Notes under the pieces: model-generated
The model's database searches: none
Seen by the model: only the letters and a program-made list of their open reading frames with translations
Told to the model about the DNA's origin: nothing
Made by a program: the position numbers and the translations under genes
Shown here: in pieces, positions 24,006 to 30,421 of the stretch
How the letters are laid out: each line of letters starts with the position of its first letter
Position numbering within the stretch: the first letter of the stretch is position 1
Assembly: GCA_036677805.1 (NCBI GenBank)
Contig: JAVBVS010000027.1
Location: 9,921-73,920, forward strand
Source of the DNA: SIG78 sp036677805
GTDB taxonomy: Bacteria > Verrucomicrobiota > Lentisphaeria > Victivallales > Victivallaceae
DNA length: 64,000 nucleotides
Direction of reading: 5' to 3'

Positions 24006-24929
24006 TTATTGCTCGAACAGCCAGGTGGAAAGATAGCGTTCGCCGGTATCCGGCAGGAGCACGACGATCCGCTTCCCGGCCAACGCCGGGTCCTTGCTCA
24101 ATTCCAGCGCAACGTAAAGCGCGGCACCGGATGAAATCCCGACCAGCAGACCTTCCTGACGGGCCGCCTCGCGGGCGGTCCGCCCCGCGTCCTCGGCGGA
24201 AACCCGGAAGATCCGGTCGATGATTTTCAGATTCAGCACGGCCGGGATGAAACCGGCGCCGATCCCCTGAATCTTGTGCGGGCCGGGCTTGCCCCCGGAG
24301 AGCACCGGACTGGTATCCGGCTCCACCGCATAGATTTTAACCGCGGGATTGCGCTCCTTGAGCACCTCCCCCACGCCGGTCAGGGTACCGCCCGTGCCGA
24401 CTCCGGCCACAAAAGCGTCCACCTGCCCGCTGGTATCGCGCCAGATCTCCTCGGCCGTATGCATTCGATGATAATCCGGGTTGGCCGGATTGTTGAATTG
24501 CTGGGGTATGACCGAATTCGGATGACTGGCGTGCAGCTCTTCGGCTTTGGCGATGGCTCCCTTCATGCCGGCGGCGCCGTCGGTCAGCACCAGCTCGGCG
24601 CCATAGGCGGCCAGCAGCTTGCGCCGCTCCACGCTCATGGTTTCCGGCATGGTCAGAATCAGCCGGTAGCCCTTGACCGCCGCCACCAGCGCCAGGCCGA
24701 TGCCGGTATTGCCGCTGGTCGGTTCGATGATCAATCCGCCGGGCTTGAGTACGCCCGCCTGCTCCGCGGCCTCGACCATCGCCAGCGCGATGCGGTCTTT
24801 GACCGAACTGCCCGGATTGAACGATTCGATTTTGGCCACCACTTCGGCGCGACCGGTATTGAGTTTGGCGACGCGCACCAGCGGCGTGTCTCCGATCTTT
24901 TCCAGAATGCTGTTGGCAATGTTGCTCAT
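24006..24929 (-). CDS. cysK: cysteine synthase A
   Basis: 307 aa. O-acetylserine sulfhydrylase making L-cysteine from O-acetylserine and sulfide. PLP Lys in NPGSSVKDRIA, substrate loop PTSGNTGIGLA, MPETMS and the phosphate-binding VAGVGTGGTLTG are exact family features. First gene of cysK-metY-CooS-like-ABC. Promoter and two dyad operators lie directly upstream. Confidence 0.96.
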   Translation of the reverse strand: MSNIANSILEKIGDTPLVRVAKLNTGRAEVVAKIESFNPGSSVKDRIALAMVEAAEQAGVLKPGGLIIEPTSGNTGIGLALVAAVKGYRLILTMPETMSVERRKLLAAYGAELVLTDGAAGMKGAIAKAEELHASHPNSVIPQQFNNPANPDYHRMHTAEEIWRDTSGQVDAFVAGVGTGGTLTGVGEVLKERNPAVKIYAVEPDTSPVLSGGKPGPHKIQGIGAGFIPAVLNLKIIDRIFRVSAEDAGRTAREAARQEGLLVGISSGAALYVALELSKDPALAGKRIVVLLPDTGERYLSTWLFEQ

Positions 24930-24953
24930 GATACCCCTTCCCGACCTGACGAT

Positions 24954-24978
24954 ATAATCTACCGTTTTTGTCGTATTA
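24954..24978 (-). promoter_or_regulatory. dyad operator B (cysK, at start point)
   Basis: ATAATCTAC-N7-GTCGTATTA. Begins 6 bases after the cysK -10, the same offset as site A at mnmA. Confidence 0.65.
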
Positions 24979-24984
24979 GTCTTT

Positions 24985-25012
24985 AATTTACTTTGTTTCT
25001 CATCTTTGTCAA
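24985..25012 (-). promoter_or_regulatory. cysK operon promoter
   Basis: Minus strand -35 TTGACA (25007-25012), 16-bp spacer, -10 TAAATT (24985-24990). The sequence from -35 into the spacer (TTGACAAAGATGAGAAACA) closely matches the mnmA promoter (TTGACAAACGATGAAAAACA). Confidence 0.75.
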
Positions 25013-25025
25013 GCCGACCATCGAT

Positions 25026-25050
25026 AAAACCTACAAAAAAAGTAGTTTTT
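25026..25050 (-). promoter_or_regulatory. dyad operator E (cysK, upstream of -35)
   Basis: AAAACCTAC-N7-GTAGTTTTT, 13 bp upstream of the cysK -35; centre 72 bp from site B. It also lies just past the stop of the lipoprotein gene, where its A/T-rich dyad could act as a weak terminator. Confidence 0.65.
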
Positions 25051-25076
25051 CATATCATCCCTCTCCCGATACCGGG

Positions 25077-25565
25077 TTACAGAAAATTGAATGCCACAAT
25101 CCGGGTTTCGCCGTCGACCGAGCCTGCGATCACGCGGAAAACCGCTTCCTGACGGAGTGTTTCTCCGACGGCATTCCGCCGCTCGAAACTCACCTTCCAC
25201 AGCAAGATCTGGAGCAGCGGATGGGCCAATGCCGTATCGAACTGATATGACACCGGTTTGCCCAGCGTCCGGTCAAGCTCCGCGCGCGACAGCTCGAACT
25301 CCTTCACCCCGAACTGTCTCTTCAAATTTTCCGGCAGCACGGCAAGGAATGCGGCGGCGTCATTGCCGATGAAAGCGTCAAGCAGTGCCCTGCCCTGGGT
25401 TTCGGCCGCCCGCGCGGCTTGCGCTTTCGCATCCTCCGCTCCGGCCTGCGCCGCAGCGGGTTTGGCCTCCTCCGCACTGACGGCCGCCGGCAGACTCGCG
25501 CAGCCCGCGGTCAATCCGAGGATCGCCGCCGCACCCGACGCAATCAGATATCGATTCCGGCTCAT
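25077..25565 (-). CDS. small lipoprotein, hypothetical
   Basis: 162 aa. Signal peptide ending in lipobox LTAGC (Cys 22), then an Ala/Glu-rich linker (about 23-60) and a compact domain (GRALLDAFIGNDAAAFLAVL ... RIVAFNFL) about the size of an NTF2/DUF4878-like fold; that comparison is tentative. Two dyads of the sulfur-operon type (C and D) lie upstream, so it probably responds to the same signal as cysK and mnmA. Function unknown. Confidence 0.65.
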   Translation of the reverse strand: MSRNRYLIASGAAAILGLTAGCASLPAAVSAEEAKPAAAQAGAEDAKAQAARAAETQGRALLDAFIGNDAAAFLAVLPENLKRQFGVKEFELSRAELDRTLGKPVSYQFDTALAHPLLQILLWKVSFERRNAVGETLRQEAVFRVIAGSVDGETRIVAFNFL

Positions 25566-25631
25566 ACCATACTCCTTCGGTGGTGTTTATTGGCAAAAAA
25601 ATTCAGCCCGCAATCAGCTGCTCAACCATTC

Positions 25632-25659
25632 AATATACGCCGATTTTTCAAGAATGCAA
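25632..25659 (-). promoter_or_regulatory. promoter candidate P1 of lipoprotein gene
   Basis: Minus strand TTGCAT (25654-25659), 16-bp spacer, TATATT (25632-25637). Site C lies 12 bp upstream of this -35. Confidence 0.5.
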
Positions 25660-25671
25660 GCGAAAAACAAT

Positions 25672-25696
25672 AAAATCTACAATTTTTATCGTGATT
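25672..25696 (-). promoter_or_regulatory. dyad operator C (lipoprotein gene)
   Basis: AAAATCTAC-N7-ATCGTGATT. A second -10 (TATTTT, 25705-25710, weak -35 TTTGCC at 25728-25733) lies just upstream, so C has the same start-point position relative to it as A and B have to theirs. Confidence 0.65.
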
Positions 25697-25749
25697 AAAA
25701 ACATAAAATACGACCACAGGAGAATAAGGCAAAGACGGATCACCCGATA

Positions 25750-25774
25750 AATCACAACAATAAAAGTAGTGATT
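25750..25774 (-). promoter_or_regulatory. dyad operator D (lipoprotein gene, distal)
   Basis: AATCACAAC-N7-GTAGTGATT, the most symmetric copy (8 of 9 arm positions pair). Centre 78 bp from site C. Confidence 0.65.
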
Positions 25775-25856
25775 GGATAAAAAATAAAAACCGGAAGCGG
25801 ACACAATCCGGCGGCGGAACTGCCGATGGCGGCAAAGGCGAACCGGAACGGCGGCG

Positions 25857-26303
25857 TCACGCCTCCTGGGAAGCATTCAGGATACTGTCATGGAAGCGAC
25901 CGGCGAGTTCGAGCAGCATCCGGCGTTCATGAGGGGTCATGGCGGCAAAGGAACCGACTTCGACCTTTTCGATCGCATTGAGCATTTCCGCGGCAAACGC
26001 TTCGCCTTCGGGGGTGAGCCGGACCAGTTTCCGGCGACGGTCGGTGGGATGGAATTCGCGACGGATGAAGCCGCGGTCCTCAAGATCGTTGAGCACCACG
26101 GTCACAGTCTGACGCAGCATCCGGGTGGTCTCGGCCAGCACTGCCGGCTCCACGCCCTCGGGGTGCTGCCGGAGGTATTCCAGCGCCCAGGTGGAGTTCA
26201 AAGAAATGTTCCAGCGCCGCAACAGCTTGACATAAGCCAAGTCCGTCTGGCGCAACAATTCGAGAAATCGGTTCAAACACTCTTTCGGCGTCAACTCTGC
26301 CAT
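25857..26303 (-). CDS. MarR family transcriptional regulator
   Basis: 148 aa winged-helix repressor: AVLAETTRMLRQTVTVVLNDLE is the recognition helix region and DRRRKLVRLTPEG the wing. Ligand unknown. Its own promoter is overlaid by a 15-bp perfect GC-rich palindrome (26325-26363), suggesting autorepression. It lies upstream of the lipoprotein gene with the sulfur-type dyads, but those dyads differ from its own palindrome, so it is not obviously their regulator. Confidence 0.88.
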   Translation of the reverse strand: MAELTPKECLNRFLELLRQTDLAYVKLLRRWNISLNSTWALEYLRQHPEGVEPAVLAETTRMLRQTVTVVLNDLEDRGFIRREFHPTDRRRKLVRLTPEGEAFAAEMLNAIEKVEVGSFAAMTPHERRMLLELAGRFHDSILNASQEA

Positions 26304-26324
26304 GCGGGCACCTCAATTTTTTAT

Positions 26325-26372
26325 CTCCCGGTCCGGGGTGAATAATATACCCCGGACCGGGAGCGTTGTCAA
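26325..26372 (-). promoter_or_regulatory. marR-type promoter with perfect 15-bp palindrome
   Basis: Minus strand -35 TTGACA (26367-26372), 17-bp spacer, -10 TATATT (26344-26349). CTCCCGGTCCGGGGT (26325-26339) and its exact complement (26349-26363) flank the -10 with a 9-base centre. The -35 overlaps the stop codon of the upstream aminotransferase gene. Confidence 0.7.
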
Positions 26373-27742
26373 ATCTTGAAATGCTTGATGGCGGCGGGAA
26401 TCGCCTGATGGAGGAATTCGAGACAGCGGTCGATTTCCTCACGGCTGATCACCAGCGCCGGGGCAACCACCAGCATGTTGCGGTTGTTGCGCAGCACCAT
26501 GCCGTGTTCCCAGCACCAGTCGCGGACGAAGGTCCCGACATCCGCCGTCAGTTCGCGGCGGGTCTGGCGGTCGGCCATCATCTCGATGGCCCACAGCGTT
26601 CCCAGACCCTGCACGTCGCCGACGATCGGATATTGATAGAGTTCTTCGAAGCGCTGCCGGAAATAACGCCCGGTTTCGGCGGCGCGCTCCACCAGCTTTT
26701 CGCGTTCGAAAATCGCAAGGTTGGCCAGCGCGGCGACGCAAGACAGAGTGTGTCCGCCGAAGGTGCTGCCGCTGCGGAATTCATTGCCCGGCTTCGAATT
26801 GAAAACGTCGGCGATCTTGCGGGTGGTGATGGCCGCGCCCAGCGGCAGATAGCCGCTGGTGATGGCCTTGCTCACGGTCAGAATGTCCGGAGTGACGCCC
26901 CAGTGTTCGCAGGCGAACCACTTGCCGGTCTTGCCGAATCCGGTCTGGATTTCGTCGAAAATCAGAATGATTCCATACTGATCGCAAAGTTCGCGCACCC
27001 CTTTCAGGTAACCGTCCGGCGGCAGCGGATAACCGCTGTTCGAGCCGGGAATCGGGTCCATGATAATCGCGGCGACGGTGTTCGGGCCTTCGGCTTCGAC
27101 AATCGTCCGCAGTGCTTTCAAACAGGCCAGATTGCAGGTTTTTTTGTCCAGTCCGAGTTCGCACTTGGAACATTTGACCTGCGGCGCGAAAATCGATCCC
27201 GGCATCAGCGGCTCGACCGGTTCGCGCAATCCCGAAAACCCGGTCCAGGAGGTCGCCGCCAGGGTGGTGCCGTGGTAGGAGCAGCGGCGGGAAATCACCT
27301 TGAACCGCGACTTTTCCCCGCGGGTCCAGAAATACTGGCGCGCCATCTTGACCGCCGTTTCGTTGGCTTCGGAACCGCTGTTGAGGTAAAAGGTGACTTC
27401 AAGATCGCCGGGGGCGATTTCCGCAAGCTTCTTCGCCAGCCGAATCTGCGGCACGGTAAAGCCGTCGTGATAGTTGGGGAAAAAGGCGAGGCTGTCCATC
27501 TGCTCGGCGACCGCCTGCTTGATTTCTTCGCGGCCATGGCCGCAGGCGGTGGTGATCAGCGACGAAAAGGTATCCAGATACTTGTTGCCGTCGATGTCGT
27601 AAATGTCACAGCCCTTGCCGGCGGTGAAGATTTTCACCGCCTTGTCGAGATCGGCGTTGCTCATCCAATGCCCGATGATATACTGCCGGGCATCTTTCTT
27701 GAGCTGGTTCTTTTCCGCTTCGGTAAATACCGGTACTTTCAT
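26369..27742 (-). CDS. class III (omega) aminotransferase
   Basis: 457 aa PLP enzyme moving an amino group from an amine or omega-amino acid to pyruvate or 2-oxoglutarate. YLNSGSEANETAVKMAR, IIMDPIPGSNSGYPLP, LIFDEIQTGFGKTGKWF and the PLP Lys in TVSKAITSGYLPLGA are intact. The early IGHWMS and the Cys-rich stretch CSKCELGLDKKTC resemble taurine/beta-alanine:pyruvate-type enzymes, so a sulfonate-linked amine is possible but unproven. Second gene after the alpha/alpha-toroid protein (19-base gap). Confidence 0.87.
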   Translation of the reverse strand: MKVPVFTEAEKNQLKKDARQYIIGHWMSNADLDKAVKIFTAGKGCDIYDIDGNKYLDTFSSLITTACGHGREEIKQAVAEQMDSLAFFPNYHDGFTVPQIRLAKKLAEIAPGDLEVTFYLNSGSEANETAVKMARQYFWTRGEKSRFKVISRRCSYHGTTLAATSWTGFSGLREPVEPLMPGSIFAPQVKCSKCELGLDKKTCNLACLKALRTIVEAEGPNTVAAIIMDPIPGSNSGYPLPPDGYLKGVRELCDQYGIILIFDEIQTGFGKTGKWFACEHWGVTPDILTVSKAITSGYLPLGAAITTRKIADVFNSKPGNEFRSGSTFGGHTLSCVAALANLAIFEREKLVERAAETGRYFRQRFEELYQYPIVGDVQGLGTLWAIEMMADRQTRRELTADVGTFVRDWCWEHGMVLRNNRNMLVVAPALVISREEIDRCLEFLHQAIPAAIKHFKI

Positions 27743-27761
27743 GATTGAATCCTCCTTTGGT

Positions 27762-28736
27762 TCAACAACGACTGGTCATGGTGGCGATCGATTCGAGGCC
27801 CCAGACCGAGAAACAGGCGGCATGATCGACGTAAATCAGCAGTTCATCCGGCTCATCCTCATACTGGAAGCCGCCGTTGGGCCGCTGAGTGTCAACCACG
27901 AAATCACAGAATTTGAGCGCGGCTTCGCGGGCGCGTTCGTCCCCGGTGATCATGAAATAGTTGGCCGCGGCGAGCGCGCTCTTGCCACTGCCCCAGTAAG
28001 CGAAATTATCTTCACGGCAGCGCATCTTGAATTCAAAGAACTGCCGCGCGCTTTCCAGATAGGTCGGATCGGCGGTGATCAGATAGAGCTTGCACATCAG
28101 CAGCATCGAGAAGCCGACTTCCCAGTAGCACTGCTTGGTCAGCTTGGTATCGATGAAGCCGGCTTCCGGACTGTCTTTTTCAGTATAAAGGGTGCCGTCA
28201 AGCTTCATCTGGAAATAGTAGCGGTCGGCGCGCGGCTGCTGGCGCTGCATGCTCAAGCAGCAGTCGGCGGCCTTTTTCGCCAGAGCGATGTCGCCGGCGT
28301 AAAGCGCGGCAACCCCGCTCCATGCCGTGCCGATGGCCCGAATCACCGGATTGCCCTTGAAATGGGGGAAGCCGCCGCAGTCATACTGACAACTGCGCAG
28401 GAAATTCATCACCGGCACCGCCACGTCGAAACGGCCGAGGCGCTGCGCACCCTGAAAGAGCCACGCATGCTTGTAGACGTCGCCATTGTAATCCTTGAGC
28501 TGGCCGTCGGCCTGAAGCTTGTTGTTGCGAATCCAGTCCAGCAGTTTGTGAGCTTCTTCCAAATGACCGGTCAGCGACCAGGAATAGGCCTGCTTGTGAT
28601 AGGCGTCGATGGCATAGCCGTCCCAGATATAGCCGCCGTCCGGACGCTGAAAACTGATCTGGAACTCCACCGCTTTTTCCACCGCCTTGCGGCAAGCCGC
28701 AAGGCGTTCACTCACCGTACGTTTCTTTTCGCTCAT
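27762..28736 (-). CDS. alpha/alpha-toroid (six-hairpin) protein, glycosidase-like
   Basis: 324 aa, cytoplasmic. Repeated helical-hairpin units (FLRSCQYDCGGFPHFKG, VVDTQRPNGGFQYEDEP, YIWDGYAIDAYHKQAYSW) suggest an alpha/alpha barrel as in six-hairpin glycosidases or terpene-cyclase-like proteins. The catalytic residues of a known family are not recognisable. Cotranscribed with the class III aminotransferase from the strong promoter at 28788. May act on an amino-sugar or uronate-related compound; this is inference from fold and partner. Confidence 0.55.
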   Translation of the reverse strand: MSEKKRTVSERLAACRKAVEKAVEFQISFQRPDGGYIWDGYAIDAYHKQAYSWSLTGHLEEAHKLLDWIRNNKLQADGQLKDYNGDVYKHAWLFQGAQRLGRFDVAVPVMNFLRSCQYDCGGFPHFKGNPVIRAIGTAWSGVAALYAGDIALAKKAADCCLSMQRQQPRADRYYFQMKLDGTLYTEKDSPEAGFIDTKLTKQCYWEVGFSMLLMCKLYLITADPTYLESARQFFEFKMRCREDNFAYWGSGKSALAAANYFMITGDERAREAALKFCDFVVDTQRPNGGFQYEDEPDELLIYVDHAACFSVWGLESIATMTSRC

Positions 28737-28787
28737 GCTCTCATCCTTCCATGGATTCGGATTCCCGGCAGATAATTCCGGATTTTA

Positions 28788-28860
28788 TAATCTATATTTA
28801 TTATAAATCATATTTACTATTTTGTCAAGTAAAAAACTATGATTTTGCAATGTTTTTTCA
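28788..28860 (-). promoter_or_regulatory. strong promoter with flanking inverted repeat
   Basis: Minus strand TTGACA, 17-bp spacer, TATAAT: a consensus sigma-70 promoter, with -10 around 28799-28804 and -35 around 28822-28827. AATCATA upstream of the -35 and TATGATT inside the spacer, together with TTAC/GTAA, form an imperfect inverted repeat that could be an operator. Confidence 0.65.
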
Positions 28861-28967
28861 ATCGCCGGATGTTCCCGGACGGAACGTTCCGGAAATCGTA
28901 AGGATAAAACGGGACGGCAAAGCCGTTTCGGAAGAATGCGGAGCAATGCGTGATATCGGGCGCAAGT

Positions 28968-30173
28968 TCAGCGTTTCAGAAATGCCCGGCGAGCGGCCTC
29001 GGGATAGCGCTCGATGGCATAACGCAGCATCGTGCGCGGCATGGTCATCCGTCGCCGTCCCAGAAAATCCGTGAGCGCGGCGCAGTCGCGCTTGCCGATT
29101 TCCCGGAGCATCCAGCCGCAGGCCTTGTGCATCAGGTCGTGCGGATGGCCGAGGAACCGCTCGGCCAGGCGGAAGGCCGCCGCAAATTCGTCATGGCGAA
29201 TCAGGGTCAGAGTGGCCAGTACCGCGATGCGCTGCGCCCACAGGTTCGGGCGGTCGGCCAAGGCGTCCAGCAACGCCGTTCCGTGGATGAGAACGTGTTC
29301 GCCGACAATGCCGGGCGCGCTCAGATCGACCAGGTCCCAGTTGTTCACCCAAGCGATGTTCCGCAAGTAAAGTTCCAGAATTTCAGCGCGTTCCGCCGCA
29401 TTGCCCCGTCGGTATTGCTCCACCAGAATCAGCAATCCGACCAGACGGATTTCGTGCCACGGGCTTTGCAGCAGCCGTTCCGTCTGCGCCGGAGCCATGC
29501 GCCGGAACGCCTTCGCCACTTTCCGGCTCTGCGGATTGCGCACGCCAAGAAAGCGGTCGCCCGCACCGTACTGGCCGGGTCCGGTCTTGAAAAAACGCTG
29601 AAGTCCTTTCGCATCCGCCTCCCGGCCGGAAGCGGTCATCGCGGCCATCGCCGCCGCGGCGCGGACCGCGGGCGACTCCGACACTCGGAGGAAGCGATCC
29701 GGCCCGCAGCCGAAAAAGCCGCAGCGCGTCAATACCCGGTGCGATGGCACATTGTCCGGCCCGGTCTGCGCCGTCACGCCATCGACTCCGGGCTGCGCCA
29801 GCGCCCAGCGGCAAAGCGCCTCCAGCGCTTCGCTCATATACCCTGAGCCCCGAAACGGCGGATGGATGCCATAGCCGACTTCCACCTCGCCCGCCGCATT
29901 CGGCACGTTCATGAAACAGGCGCTGCCGACAGCGATATTTTCCCGCTTCAGGATTATCTGCCAGTTGGTGATCCACGGAAACGAATCCGGCGTTTCCCGG
30001 CCCAGATGATACAGATACTGCATCGCCTCGCGGGTATGGCCGTCAAGTTCCTGTCCGCCGGGATTCAGCCCCAGCGCCGCCTCCAACTCCTTCATGCCGG
30101 CCAGCAGCCGCTCCAGTTCCGCCGGCAACAGCGGAACGATCCGCAGCCGCGGAGTCTCTAATTCGTAACGCAT
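28968..30173 (-). CDS. GNAT acetyltransferase fused to AlkD-like DNA glycosylase
   Basis: 401 aa. Residues 1 to about 175 are a RimJ-type GNAT domain (LETPRLRIVPL, GYGIHPPFRGSGYMSEALEAL, VLTRCGFFGCG). Residues about 185-401 are an AlkD-type HEAT-repeat DNA alkylation repair domain (RNPQSRKVAKAFRR, the WVNNWDLVDLSAPGIVGE helix with the catalytic Asp, MLREIGKRD near the end). The C-terminal half should excise alkylated bases; the N-terminal half acetylates an unknown target. Start MRYELETP at 30173, AAGGA about 12 bases upstream. The join is in one frame with no sign of a missing stop. Confidence 0.8.
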   Translation of the reverse strand: MRYELETPRLRIVPLLPAELERLLAGMKELEAALGLNPGGQELDGHTREAMQYLYHLGRETPDSFPWITNWQIILKRENIAVGSACFMNVPNAAGEVEVGYGIHPPFRGSGYMSEALEALCRWALAQPGVDGVTAQTGPDNVPSHRVLTRCGFFGCGPDRFLRVSESPAVRAAAAMAAMTASGREADAKGLQRFFKTGPGQYGAGDRFLGVRNPQSRKVAKAFRRMAPAQTERLLQSPWHEIRLVGLLILVEQYRRGNAAERAEILELYLRNIAWVNNWDLVDLSAPGIVGEHVLIHGTALLDALADRPNLWAQRIAVLATLTLIRHDEFAAAFRLAERFLGHPHDLMHKACGWMLREIGKRDCAALTDFLGRRRMTMPRTMLRYAIERYPEAARRAFLKR

Positions 30174-30309
30174 GAACAACAGTATTTCCTTACATAACCG
30201 GATTTCGACGCAGCCGATCATCGCGGCAGAATAATATACCATCGTCAGGGAGAATATACAACTTCCGCCGGAAATGCTGCCGATTGCAGGAAATTTTGCC
30301 GCCGCCGAC

Positions 30310-30338
30310 TTGAAAAATGGGCATTCCGGTATTATTTT
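30310..30338 (+). promoter_or_regulatory. htpG promoter candidate
   Basis: TTGAAA (30310-30315), 17-bp spacer, TATTTT (30333-30338), about 85 bases before htpG. No CIRCE element is visible. Confidence 0.45.
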
Positions 30339-30421
30339 TCCTGACCATCGGGACTGCGGCCGGAATATGCCTCCGGCGGCGAGTCCACAGTATCAACTCA
30401 TTCATGGAGGTTATGAATAAA

